Below are positions 20,901 to 28,358 of a stretch of 64,000 nucleotides of DNA, in pieces (the stretch's first letter is position 1; every line of letters starts with the position of its first letter). The stretch comes from Deltaproteobacteria bacterium. Its GTDB lineage: Bacteria > Myxococcota_A > Polyangia > Polyangiales > Polyangiaceae. The notes beneath the pieces were generated by a model. The model was given only the letters and a program-made list of their open reading frames with translations, was not told the origin of the DNA and searched no databases. The stretch covers positions 124,001 through 188,000 of the forward strand of contig JACRCQ010000051.1 of assembly GCA_016218915.1 (NCBI GenBank), read 5' to 3'. A program made the translations under genes and the position numbers.

Positions 20901-21301
20901 GACTCGTCGCTGGCCGCGGCCGGGACCGCTTCACCCTCGAGGGGAAGAAGCTTGCGCATGCGTCCGAGCAGATCAGTGAACCCGATCGGCTTGCGCACGT
21001 AGTCGTCTGCGTGGGTGCTGAGCTGGCGATGCTGATCGAAGGTCTCTTCCGTGGCGTCGGTGGACAGCAGAACCAGGGGCACGGTCTTGTGCTGTCGCTT
21101 GAGCCGGCTGCAGAGCGAGAACCCGTTCGCGTCCGGCAGCTCCACGCTCAGGACGATCAGGTCGGGCTGCGCATCGGCCAGCATTTGCAGCCCTGACTCG
21201 CCGTTGTCAGCCACCCTGACCGCGCAGCCGAGCGCCTTCAGGCCGTCGCGGAGATCGCCCGCAAATGCAGGATCCGGTTCGAAAACGAGAACGTTCGTCA
21301 T
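17909..21301 (-). CDS. AglZ/FrzS-like protein: atypical receiver plus giant coiled coil
   Basis: 1130 residues. Residues 1-120 are a response-regulator receiver fold (VLVFEPDPAFAGDLRDGLK, VLLSTDATEE, DDYVRKPIG with the conserved Lys), but the phospho-acceptor position holds Ser (S52 in LIVLSVELPDANGF). It is probably a pseudo-receiver. A Pro/Glu/Ala linker follows, and then about 900 residues of Ala/Glu/Gln/Arg-rich heptads forming an almost continuous coiled coil. This architecture is that of AglZ and FrzS, filament-forming motility and polarity proteins of Myxococcus. The start is ATG 21299-21301; the longer frame adds 13 unlikely residues. No mgl, frz or agl gene is adjacent, so the motility role is inference. 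Confidence 0.8.
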   Translation of the reverse strand: MTNVLVFEPDPAFAGDLRDGLKALGCAVRVADNGESGLQMLADAQPDLIVLSVELPDANGFSLCSRLKRQHKTVPLVLLSTDATEETFDQHRQLSTHADDYVRKPIGFTDLLGRMRKLLPLEGEAVPAAASDESPEAPMFDDEDAMTQVRPALLPLEPEEPPAAPKEPAAKPGRRKKTSTPPPAARDNHPPDERPAASPSIVPPALRKALKEGDGVDVSALSREELVALVETLRADKMLASKRAEDFKARIGKGETHAEKLQAQVEKLKQAVADAEAAQKAALAQAEEEFQRKAQQVAQEHEQSLQKADAPWVEKMQAALDAQAAEHKAAVAKLEAAHEDAIAKLQSEHQDAVAKLEAEHAGRLELAGGERAEIDKRLAEQQSQLEALVVEAGKADDARIAERDKGALALAEANESHRVELHSIEQTHRAELLKKEEELREQIAAAEDRQRQELQRVQQDHEKALADAEAVHRAALAELQTALQGASDSVGKQVEQERNRFEKALTTLQMDASRRWDESNTRLQEIEESHILELRVLADSHAAEIRGIKASHARELETAARHFTEAEELHRASVQKLVELHREDLRKLESEHVQALSQLQDKLQEGETRRMELTIQVDLQSSRVSELEDQLRSQQSEAQQSLAAALAAHRGELERAEEKIAEALRKQDEENQIRIASLESAHLQAVAELDSAHQAALSETERKHRSQAREAEASQRSQAEELAKAHSEAIHALEHKHQQALAEERTALAASLASTRSAHSEELRKLAEDHARAVEQARQEPISVDQALREQLRKQVDDLQQALRQSEDKHKAELQKLREEHQTETASIDASMKAELRKAHDAHRARLERMDHDFAQQMKTIADAHQATLQAVEETHKQALLKREQEIALQLSERDAAVRAEMAEALAAERVRSDKALQDALEAEKARHAEQSELARSKFDAELSTAHKALETRILELEQQRAASAQQAETLAQSRVTAREAELHATFKTSLSELAQEQHRALEGIQQSHGRALAAQQQKYDAALAATEESFRQKAAELDANHARQVAAREEAWAAGKRQLEQEMERLAAESKKILSELEDTKRRSDMRDAELRQVTDTYLALQNDFEGARQKVAAIMFQIEEIVRRPLQS

Positions 21302-21340
21302 GGAAGACAATTCATCAATCGAGTTGTTTGAACGTCGCAT

Positions 21341-21480
21341 TCTAGTACCGCGTGCCCGAAGTCCGTAGCGGGATCATTGTCGCCCACCGTTTTCCGCCAA
21401 CCGTAGCGACACGGCACCGCCGTGTCTCCGTTGGGCACGGCATGCCGTGCCCAACGCATGCACGCCGTGGCGTGCCGCTA
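21341..21480. repeat. Dispersed intergenic double-hairpin repeat, copy A
   Basis: 140 bp beginning TCTAGTaCcGCGTGCC and ending GGCGTGCCGCT, alignable end to end with 61472-61584. It contains a 24-bp perfect palindrome (21431-21454, core GGCACGGCATGCCGTGCC) and a second stem GCACGCC/GGCGTGC (21460-21475). It occupies the gap (21302-21625) between the FKBP gene's 3' end and the AglZ-like gene's start. I see no gene in the rest of that gap. Confidence 0.75.
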
Positions 21481-21625
21481 CAAGGGCTTCAGGTACGTAG
21501 AACTAGGCAGGCCGGAGCAGCCAAGGGAAGAACCGACGACGACTATCGCGGACCACTCGACGGATGTGCAGATTGGGTCCGGCCGCGCAGAACGCGCGTC
21601 TGCGGAGCAGGAGCACCCAGGGCTC

Positions 21626-22882
21626 TCAGGGCTTGATGATCTTGAGCAGCTCGACGTCGAACACGAGCATTCCGGCCGGAGCACCTGGCTTGCCTTTGTA
21701 CGCCAGGTCCTCGGGAATCCACAGGCGGCGCTTCTCGCCTTCGACCATCAGCTGCAGGCCTTCGGTCCAGCCCGGGATCACGTGGTTGAGCGGGAACTGG
21801 GCAGGCTGCTTGGACACCACGGAGCTGTCGAACATCTTCCCATTGGTGGTCCAGCCTGTGTAGTGCACTTCCACCATGCTCGAGGCAGCAGGGTGGGCAG
21901 TGCCCTTGCCCTTGGTGAGCTGCTTCGAATACAGGCCGCTGGCGGTCTTCTTTGCGTCGGCCGGCGGCTTCGCAACGTCGGCTGGCGCAGGGATCGGCTT
22001 GGGGCCGTCGGTGATCTCGAGCAGCTCGATCTCCATGACCAGGGCGCCCTTGGGCGCCCCTGGCTGTCCCTTGAACCCCAGGGCCTCGGGGATCCAGACA
22101 CGCCGCTTCTCGCCTTCGACCATCAGCTGCACGGCTTCGGTCCAGCCGGGCATGAGCTTGTCGACCTGCAGGTTCGCAGGCTGACCACGGGCCACCGAGC
22201 TGTCGAACATCTGCCCGTCCGCGGTCCACCCCGTGAAGTTGACCTTCACCTTGTCCTGCTCCTTGGGCTTCTTGGTGCCTTTGCCCTTCTCGAGCACCTT
22301 GAAGGCCAGGCCGCTCTTGGTGGTCTGGGCGTCGGAAGGTGCGGCTGCCACGTCGGGCGGCGCAGGGATCGGCTTGGGACCCTCCTTGATCTCGAGCAGC
22401 TCCACGTCGAACACGAGCATCCCCTGGGGACGTCCGGGCTTGCCCTTGTACGCCATTTCCTCGGGGATCCAGAGCCGGCGCTTCTCACCGATGACCATGA
22501 GCTGCAACCCTTCGGTCCAGCCGGGGATGACCCCCTTGAGGCCGAAGGACGCGGGCTGGCCGCGCGTGAGCGACGAGTCGAACATCTTCCCGTCGGTCGT
22601 CCAACCCGTGTAGTGCACCTTGACCGAGTCCTGGAGCTGGGGCTTCTTGTCGCCAGTCCCGGGCTTGAGCACCTTGCTGGCAAGTCCGCTTGCCGTCTTC
22701 TCGGCATCTGCCGGCGGTGCGGCGACGTCAGCAGGAGCGGGGATGCTGCTGGCGGTAGGTGCCGTGCGCGCGCTTGCGCTCGCAGCTGCGTCGGGTGCGG
22801 AATTGCCACCCTTCTTGCAGCCAAAACCAAGCACGGGGATCAGCACGGAAAGGGCGATGGTCAGAGCGGGAAGGGTTCGCAT
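21626..22882 (-). CDS. Lipoprotein with three tandem FKBP-type peptidyl-prolyl isomerase domains
   Basis: 418 residues. A lipoprotein signal peptide (LTIALSVLIPVLGFGC) is followed by an Ala/Thr linker and three FKBP domains of about 105 residues. Each has VHYTGW or VNFTGW, a (G/N/D)GKMFDSS-type or DGQMFDSS segment, PGWTE(G/A)(L/V)QLM, GEKRR(L/V)WIPE and a terminal VELLEI-type strand. The active-site Tyr, Asp and Trp positions are kept in the first and third domains; the second has Phe for Tyr in HYTGW. FKBPs speed prolyl isomerisation, and a periplasmic lipoprotein form could help fold exported proteins, which are abundant here. The start is ATG 22880-22882. A promoter ends only eight bases upstream. 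Confidence 0.9.
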   Translation of the reverse strand: MRTLPALTIALSVLIPVLGFGCKKGGNSAPDAAASASARTAPTASSIPAPADVAAPPADAEKTASGLASKVLKPGTGDKKPQLQDSVKVHYTGWTTDGKMFDSSLTRGQPASFGLKGVIPGWTEGLQLMVIGEKRRLWIPEEMAYKGKPGRPQGMLVFDVELLEIKEGPKPIPAPPDVAAAPSDAQTTKSGLAFKVLEKGKGTKKPKEQDKVKVNFTGWTADGQMFDSSVARGQPANLQVDKLMPGWTEAVQLMVEGEKRRVWIPEALGFKGQPGAPKGALVMEIELLEITDGPKPIPAPADVAKPPADAKKTASGLYSKQLTKGKGTAHPAASSMVEVHYTGWTTNGKMFDSSVVSKQPAQFPLNHVIPGWTEGLQLMVEGEKRRLWIPEDLAYKGKPGAPAGMLVFDVELLKIIKP

Positions 22883-22890
22883 TGCGCGGC

Positions 22891-22919
22891 AATCGAGCAC
22901 ACCCTGGGCCGCTGGTCAA
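22891..22919 (-). promoter_or_regulatory. Promoter of the triple-FKBP gene
   Basis: On the minus strand TTGACC (22919-22914) and TCGATT (22896-22891) are spaced by 17 bases. The -10 ends eight bases before the ATG at 22882, so the transcript would be leaderless or nearly so. It is divergent from the promoter at 22956-22983. Confidence 0.5.
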
Positions 22920-22955
22920 ACACGAATATGGCCCTGGGCGATCGAGCCGTGCGCG

Positions 22956-22983
22956 TTGACCGGCCGCTTTCTGCTGGTAGCAT
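22956..22983 (+). promoter_or_regulatory. Promoter of the Cys-rich lipoprotein gene at 22990
   Basis: TTGACC (22956-22961), a 16-base spacer, and TAGCAT (22978-22983). Transcription would begin about at the ATG (22990), leaving no room for a ribosome-binding site, so the mRNA is predicted to be leaderless. Confidence 0.55.
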
Positions 22984-22989
22984 CCACGC

Positions 22990-23916
22990 ATGTTGCGCTT
23001 CAGCCTGCTTTCGCTTGTCGCCGCTTGGATCGCAATGCTGACGCCCCTGGGGGGTTGTAGCAGCTCGGATGCGGTCCCAGACGCTCCGGCGCAAGACAAG
23101 ACCGAGGACGACTTCGTCGACCAGTACTCCCACGCTGTTTGCGATCCGCTCGGACCCTGCTGCGATCAGATCCAGAAGCCGCTGCAAGTGCAGCATTGCC
23201 TCAACCTGGCAGCAGGCAAGGCCACGTCGGCAATCCTCTCGGCCAAGGACAAGGGCCTTGCTCTCACGGCCGAATCCGCGTCGATCTGCGTCGCAAGGGA
23301 GCGAAAGCGCTCCGAGGCGTGGGCCGCCCAAGGGTGCCCGTCGCTCAACGCCCCAGTGCAGGACAGCAGTATCGATTGTCCGGGACTGTTCGGCGGCACC
23401 AAGCTCCGCGGCCAGCCCTGCACGGGATGGTTCGAATGCGCTCCGCCGTCCGAAGGAACCGTGGAGTGTGCGACGATCGATGCCAACACGACGATCTGCC
23501 AGGAGCATCGGGCAGGTGACGTGGGAAGCCATCCGTGCAGTGCCACGACCAAGCCTACCCCCGGCGTGCTGTACGATTGTGACAACGACACGCTGCGGTG
23601 TCAGATCCCGATGCAGGGCGAGAGCACGTGCGTGGCCCGGGTCGCGCTGGGCGGTACTTGCGTCACCTCCGACGAGTGCGTGCTTGGCTTGCACTGTGCG
23701 CAGGGAGCCTGTGCCGAAGCCGTGGCTGCCGGCGCGTCCTGTGCGGGCGACGAGTTCTTCCTTTGCGGGAAGGACCAGTACTGCCAGTGGGACACCAAGA
23801 CGTGCGTGGCAAAGAAGAAGCTTGGGGAAGCGTGCTCCGGCGCAGGATCCTGCCTGGAAGGGATGACGTGCGGCACGGTGTGCGATGATGGCCGAAGCTT
23901 CTACTGTGGCGGGTGA
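22990..23916 (+). CDS. Cys-rich exported lipoprotein
   Basis: 308 residues. The signal peptide ends in the lipobox LTPLGGC (Cys23). The mature part has over 20 cysteines, including the CDPLGPCCDQI pair region and, near the C-terminus, repeated GGTCVTSDECVLGLHC- and GEACSGAGSCLEGMTC-type modules like those of Dickkopf/colipase-type disulfide domains common in myxobacterial lipoproteins. No catalytic motif is visible. It probably sits on the outer membrane with its fold held by disulfides. It is divergent from the triple-FKBP gene, whose product could assist such folding (inference). The next gene overlaps by four bases. Confidence 0.8.
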   Translation: MLRFSLLSLVAAWIAMLTPLGGCSSSDAVPDAPAQDKTEDDFVDQYSHAVCDPLGPCCDQIQKPLQVQHCLNLAAGKATSAILSAKDKGLALTAESASICVARERKRSEAWAAQGCPSLNAPVQDSSIDCPGLFGGTKLRGQPCTGWFECAPPSEGTVECATIDANTTICQEHRAGDVGSHPCSATTKPTPGVLYDCDNDTLRCQIPMQGESTCVARVALGGTCVTSDECVLGLHCAQGACAEAVAAGASCAGDEFFLCGKDQYCQWDTKTCVAKKKLGEACSGAGSCLEGMTCGTVCDDGRSFYCGG

Positions 23917-24437
23917 GCGCGGGGACCAGAACGATGGGAACCGACCTCGAAGACTTCGCATCGACGCTGCCCGAGGACGAGCGCAACGCGCTGCTGGCCT
24001 CGATCCCGATGCTCATTGCGATGGTGGCTGGGGCTGACGAGACGTTCCAGGACGACGAGCTGGTGGCCGCAGTCGACTCGCTGCTGGCCGCATCGGCCCA
24101 GCTGGGCGAGCAGTTTCGCTACTCTGAGGCGGCGCAGCAGGAGTTCGACACGCTGGCCAGGCACGTCCGCAGAGAGGTGGATCGCGACGATTTCCGGCGG
24201 CTGATGCACCTGCGTACCGCAGTGCACAAGATGCCGCAGGCGCTCCGGGAGCAGTACCTGGCATTTGCGAGCCGGGTCTGCATCGACATCGCTCGTGCAG
24301 ACGGATCATTCCTGTGGTTCGGCAATCCCATCAGCGAGGCCGAGGCGGTCGTGGTCCGCAGGATCGTGGCAGCGCTGGGGTTGCCGATCTCGGATGACGT
24401 CCGAGCGCTTATCGAAGACGCGATCGACTCGGCTTGA
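23913..24437 (+). CDS. TerB-like helical protein
   Basis: 174 residues, predicted cytoplasmic and all-helical. It has the acidic AMVAGADETFQDDELVAAVDSLL segment early and the similar IARADGSFLWFGNPISEAE segment late, a duplicated pattern like the metal-binding loops of TerB/DjlA-type domains. TerB domains are linked to tellurite resistance, stress and membrane-associated signalling, but no ter gene is nearby. The GTG start overlaps the previous stop (GTGA); an ATG at 23934 is an alternative. The same kind of domain forms the N-terminus of the phosphatase at 61681. Confidence 0.55.
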   Translation: MSAGTRTMGTDLEDFASTLPEDERNALLASIPMLIAMVAGADETFQDDELVAAVDSLLAASAQLGEQFRYSEAAQQEFDTLARHVRREVDRDDFRRLMHLRTAVHKMPQALREQYLAFASRVCIDIARADGSFLWFGNPISEAEAVVVRRIVAALGLPISDDVRALIEDAIDSA

Positions 24438-24523
24438 GCGTTGGACTGCGCATTCGTTGCGGACGCGCGTACGGAACGCGATCCAGATGGCGCGAGCTTT
24501 GCACCCGGAATCGCGGGCGGTGA

Positions 24524-24552
24524 TTGACCGTACCGCCCTGTCGCCGTACCCT
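24524..24552 (+). promoter_or_regulatory. Promoter of the lipoprotein gene at 24600
   Basis: TTGACC (24524-24529), exactly 17 bases, then TACCCT (24547-24552). It lies 47 bases before the GTG start. A GGAGG at about 24593 serves as ribosome-binding site. Confidence 0.6.
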
Positions 24553-24599
24553 TTCAAGACGCCCGGGCGAATCCCGCGGCAAGCCAGCAACGGAGGAGT

Positions 24600-25880
24600 G
24601 TGCTCGGATCGCTTCGTCGAACCATCCTCGCTAGCGGCGCGTTCGTCGTTGCCGTTGCCTGCCTCTTTGCGGCTTGCGCCGAGGGAACAGGCTCGGAGTA
24701 CATGGGCCCGGTGGACCATGGCCCGTACTACTCGAGTGACGACGGCGGGGGGAACACGAGCGACGTGGTCGAGGCCCAGGTCCTTCCCGAAGCGCCGGGC
24801 CAGGGCAAGCAGTGCGCGATCTGCTACAAGGACACGGACTGCGTCACTGGTCACAGCTGCATCGCGTCGCCCTACGGTGACAAGTTCTGCTCGGCTCCAT
24901 GCACTTCCGGAACCTGCGCGGACCCGAGCTACCAGTGCGCCGACATGGCGGGCTATCCCCCACCGATCGTGGATGCGGGCGTGGATGCCGGCGACTCGGG
25001 TGCCAAAGGGGGCGCCTTGCAGTGCGTGCCTCCCAAGGCTGCTACCTGCACCTGCAACGCGGACCGCGAGGGTGTGATCCGCAACTGCTACCACACCAGC
25101 CAATACGGCGCCTGCAAGGGCTCGCAGGTCTGCAAGAGCTCGGCATGGACCTCCTGCGATGCTCCTCTTCCGACCCAGGAAGTCTGCGACGGCAAGGACA
25201 ACAACTGCAACGGGTTGATCGACAGCCAGGAGCCCAACACCACGGGCGCTGAGCTGTGCGCAGGGTCGACCGGAGCCCCTCACGCGACGTTTGCCTGCGA
25301 AAGTGCCAAGTGCGTGTTCGGCGGCTGCGACCCTGGATGGGAGAGGTACCCGGCCACGCTGCCAGAGACGCAAGGGTGTCCGTGCGCGGTCGACAAGACC
25401 GACATCGCTCCTGCAAGCGACAACGACTGCACCAAGGCAACCGACAAGGGAAGCTTGAGCGACGTCGGAGCCGCACAGCTCACGCTGACCGGGAGTCTGT
25501 CATCGGACACCGACGTGGACTGGTACGCGTTCACGACCACAGACACGCAGCAGGCGCCAGGTGCCAACACCTACCGCATCCACATCGAGTTTGCGGCTGG
25601 CAACGGCAATCCGGGCGACGAGTTCCGGTTCGACGTGATGCGCGGGGCGCCAGGCACGGTCTGCCAGGGAACGACCAAGCCCACGCTCACGTCGTACGAC
25701 TGGTGCGCGGACAACCAGGACTCTGCCAAGGGGTTCGCAGACAAGGACTGCGCCGGTGCGTATCGTGTGAAGGTCTCCCGCAAAGCGGGCGCCACCGGCA
25801 CGTGCAGCCCGTACACGGTGGTGGTCAAGAGCGGCGGGTCAGGCGCTTGCCCGGCCAAGGATGCGTGCGGCGAGCAGTAG
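24600..25880 (+). CDS. Exported lipoprotein with MopE-like motif and beta-domain
   Basis: 426 residues. The lipobox is CLFAAC. A first Cys-rich module (CAICYKDTDCVTGHSC) precedes the block CTCNADREGVIRNCYH...GACKGSQVC...W, which is shared with the MopE-like proteins at 33375, 38755 and 40401. The MopE-type loop CDGKDNNCNGLID follows. The last 140 residues resemble a PPC-type secreted beta-domain (DTDVDWYAFTTTDTQQ, YRVKVSRKAGATG). MopE-type loops resemble calcium- or copper-binding sites. The start is a GTG at 24600 with a good ribosome-binding site. It faces the zinc-ribbon protein across 12 bases. Function is unknown; a surface role is likely. Confidence 0.8.
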   Translation: MLGSLRRTILASGAFVVAVACLFAACAEGTGSEYMGPVDHGPYYSSDDGGGNTSDVVEAQVLPEAPGQGKQCAICYKDTDCVTGHSCIASPYGDKFCSAPCTSGTCADPSYQCADMAGYPPPIVDAGVDAGDSGAKGGALQCVPPKAATCTCNADREGVIRNCYHTSQYGACKGSQVCKSSAWTSCDAPLPTQEVCDGKDNNCNGLIDSQEPNTTGAELCAGSTGAPHATFACESAKCVFGGCDPGWERYPATLPETQGCPCAVDKTDIAPASDNDCTKATDKGSLSDVGAAQLTLTGSLSSDTDVDWYAFTTTDTQQAPGANTYRIHIEFAAGNGNPGDEFRFDVMRGAPGTVCQGTTKPTLTSYDWCADNQDSAKGFADKDCAGAYRVKVSRKAGATGTCSPYTVVVKSGGSGACPAKDACGEQ

Positions 25881-25892
25881 AGGCCTCTGTCC

Positions 25893-27503
25893 CTACTCGA
25901 TGTCTGCCTCGCGCCTCACCGCCTCGTCCGCACCACGGCTTGCCGGGCTGATGTAGATCACGCGTGCGTCAGGCCCGAAGCAGCGAGCCGCCCCGTTCGA
26001 TCCGAACATCCAGATCATGCCGTTGGGAGCCACGACCATCTTGTCCTCGCTGCCCAGAGCGCCTCCTCGCTGCTGGTGCATCAGCCATGGCTGGCAGGCT
26101 TTTCCGCGCGGGTCGACGCGCCAGATGCAGGGAAGGTCGTTGTCGAGCATGGTGAACACGAAGACGCATCCCTGGACGTCGGCGCATGGGCGCCCTCTTC
26201 CCCAGGACTCGATCCCGGTAGCGAACTCGCTGAACCAGAGCTTGTTTCCATTTCGATCGTACTTGACGAGCTCAAAGGTCGGATTGGTCGAGTAGACGCC
26301 CTGGAAGTAGAGGAACCCGTCCCAGCCGACTCCCATGCGCGCAGCCATCGCATACAGCGGTCGCTTGCCCATGCGAGACACCACGTGCGCTTCCTCGTCC
26401 TCAGGCGCTCGCGGCTCCCTCGGCCCCTGTCCCCAGGTCGCGATCGGCTGGCCCATGGGTGTGTAGCGCAGAAGCCGGGATCCGGATGCGACCATCAGGA
26501 TGGTTCCGTCCGTGTCCACCACGCTCTGCTCGGCTTCCGCAGTCTCGAGCGCAGGCATCTCGCCCGGGTTCCCGCTCAGCTTGCCCACCGTGTTGCCGTC
26601 GCTGCAGTTCAGCACCAGCGCGACCTTCTTGTCCGGACTCCACACCAGCAGGTGGCCAGATGGGAAGATCGAGATGTGCGCATCGCCTCCGTCGAACTTG
26701 AACCCGCTGCGGAGCCAGCGGATCCGCAGGTCCGGCCCCATGCACCACACCGAAGAGCTGTAGTCGCCCCCGGACCGGTGCTCTCCCACGCAGTACAGGA
26801 AGCCCTGCGCGTCGAGCACCACATCTCCCAGCTCTTCCCAATCGGCTGCGCCCGTGGTTGCCACCTGCGCCTGAGCGACCTGCTCGGAGAACAGCGCGTA
26901 CCAGCGCACCACCGGCTTGGCAGGATGGAAGTGGCGCCACAGGTCGTCGGGAAGATACTGGTCCTGGTTGCAGAACTGGCATCGGACCAGGCGCGATCGA
27001 CCGTCCGCTCGCAGGCTTCCTCCGCACTTCGAGCACGACAGCGGCACCGGCTCGCGCGAAGCCGCGCTGCCCGGACCGGCGATCTGGTCAGGATCCTCGC
27101 CGAGCAGGGCGTTGACGCCAAAGGTCTGAAGAAAAGGAGGCGCCGCGCGGAGAACGAAGGGGGCGCCGCATGCTCCGCAGGCGCCAGACCCGCGCGACCA
27201 CGCGCCAGACACGACCTGGGGCGAGAGCGGTGCCTGGCACCGGGCACAGGCTGCATCTGCCTTGCGAAACGATCGCTGGTACGTCCCGTCCTCGGTGTTG
27301 AACGGCGTGCTCTGCTGGGTGTTCGGCGCATAGGAAGCGACGTCGCGGACCGGATCGCCGATCAGCATCAGCCAGCGATCCTGACGCAGCTCATGGGGTC
27401 GCAGGCAGGTCGGGCAGGCCACGACCGGCACGAGCGAGTTGATGGCGATCAGGTTGCCGCAGGCACGGCACTGCGTTGCGATCTCGAATCCCAGGGTCAC
27501 CAT
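25893..27503 (-). CDS. Zinc-ribbon / beta-propeller protein of unknown function
   Basis: 536 residues, no signal peptide. Three zinc-ribbon-like Cys sets come first: CRACG/CPTC (about 12-34), CARC/CGAC (about 85-115) and CSKCGG/CQFC (about 155-180). The remainder (about 200-530) is a repeated WD/PQQ-like propeller pattern with blades such as GDVVLDAQGFLYCVGE, AHISIFPSGHLLVWSPD, SVVDTDGTILMVASGSRLLRYT and MVVAPNGMIWMFGSNG. The ribbons suggest nucleic-acid or protein binding; the propeller suggests a scaffold or sensor. I know no named family with this order. The start is ATG 27501-27503. Confidence 0.65.
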   Translation of the reverse strand: MVTLGFEIATQCRACGNLIAINSLVPVVACPTCLRPHELRQDRWLMLIGDPVRDVASYAPNTQQSTPFNTEDGTYQRSFRKADAACARCQAPLSPQVVSGAWSRGSGACGACGAPFVLRAAPPFLQTFGVNALLGEDPDQIAGPGSAASREPVPLSCSKCGGSLRADGRSRLVRCQFCNQDQYLPDDLWRHFHPAKPVVRWYALFSEQVAQAQVATTGAADWEELGDVVLDAQGFLYCVGEHRSGGDYSSSVWCMGPDLRIRWLRSGFKFDGGDAHISIFPSGHLLVWSPDKKVALVLNCSDGNTVGKLSGNPGEMPALETAEAEQSVVDTDGTILMVASGSRLLRYTPMGQPIATWGQGPREPRAPEDEEAHVVSRMGKRPLYAMAARMGVGWDGFLYFQGVYSTNPTFELVKYDRNGNKLWFSEFATGIESWGRGRPCADVQGCVFVFTMLDNDLPCIWRVDPRGKACQPWLMHQQRGGALGSEDKMVVAPNGMIWMFGSNGAARCFGPDARVIYISPASRGADEAVRREADIE

Positions 27504-27532
27504 GGCGCTGGGATGCTACCGGGAATTGCCTG

Positions 27533-28351
27533 CTACGGAAACAGAACCAGGCCGACGCCGAGGCCTGAGCTGATGTCCGGGCCCAAGGGGGAGAGATCCT
27601 TGTTCACTTCAATGCCTTTTGCGTCCTCCACCCTGCTCTTGCCCTTTGGGAACACGGTAATGCCGAACATCGCATAGGCGGCCACGGCCTTGGAAAGCTC
27701 GAGCTGGGCGTGCCCTCCGAGCCCTATGCCATGACCCATCAAATCGTTGTACCGGTAGCCTCCGCGCAGCGCCAACGTGACCTTGGGAGACAGGCGCATC
27801 AGCTTGACGTACGCGTCGCCCACGACTTGCCCGGTACTGTAGACCTTGACGTCCGACACGGAGCCCGATCGGCTCGAGCTCGTCGGCTCGCCGTTCGCGA
27901 GCATGATGATCACCGGCATCCACCCGCCCAGCACCTCGATGCCGACATCCTCGGTTCCCAGGCGAATGCCCCCGCCGATCGTGGTGGAGAAGCCCGCACC
28001 GAGCACGAAGCCGAAGTTGCGCTGCCCGGTCTTCATCGGCGGTGGCTCGACGTCGCGCGCCTGGATCACGTTGCGAGTAGGCTGAGCTGGTGCGGTCGCT
28101 GTCGGCGCGGGAGGGTAGTACGCCGGAGGCGCTGCAGGCGGCGCTGATTGCGGGGGAGGTGGCTGCGTGGTGGACGGCGCTGGCTGCGCAGGAGGAGGAG
28201 CAGGGAGTGGCGGGACTTCGGTCGCGGGCGCCGTGGGTGGAGGAAGGGGAGGAGGCGCACCCTGCGCGTGCGCGCTCCGCGTTCCAGCTCCCAGGATCAC
28301 CGCGCAGCAGCCTGCGACGATTCCCGCCGCGCATCGCCAATCGGACTTCAT
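27533..28351 (-). CDS. Small outer-membrane-type protein of the cytochrome operon
   Basis: 272 residues. A signal peptide (CCAVILGAGTRSAHAQ) is followed by a Pro/Ala-rich stretch (about 31-95) and a glycine/aromatic-alternating C-terminal region (FGFVLGAGFSTTIGGG, VTLALRGGYRYNDLMG) typical of a small beta-barrel. The Pro-rich arm could cross the periplasm or bind peptidoglycan. I chose ATG 28349-28351; the upstream frame lacks a signal peptide. It starts 7 bases after the nine-haem cytochrome, so it is the last gene of the Rieske/cytochrome operon. A barrel there could support electron or ion passage across the outer membrane, but it is far smaller than the MtrB/PioB porins. Confidence 0.65.
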   Translation of the reverse strand: MKSDWRCAAGIVAGCCAVILGAGTRSAHAQGAPPPLPPPTAPATEVPPLPAPPPAQPAPSTTQPPPPQSAPPAAPPAYYPPAPTATAPAQPTRNVIQARDVEPPPMKTGQRNFGFVLGAGFSTTIGGGIRLGTEDVGIEVLGGWMPVIIMLANGEPTSSSRSGSVSDVKVYSTGQVVGDAYVKLMRLSPKVTLALRGGYRYNDLMGHGIGLGGHAQLELSKAVAAYAMFGITVFPKGKSRVEDAKGIEVNKDLSPLGPDISSGLGVGLVLFP

Positions 28352-28358
28352 GTTCGGA

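Noticed and set aside
17915..21196. A 1093-codon open frame on the plus strand opposite the AglZ-like gene
   Set aside because: It is antisense to a strong coiled-coil gene; its Leu/Arg/Gly-rich product is what the complement of Glu/Ala/Gln heptads yields in high-GC DNA. No domain is seen.
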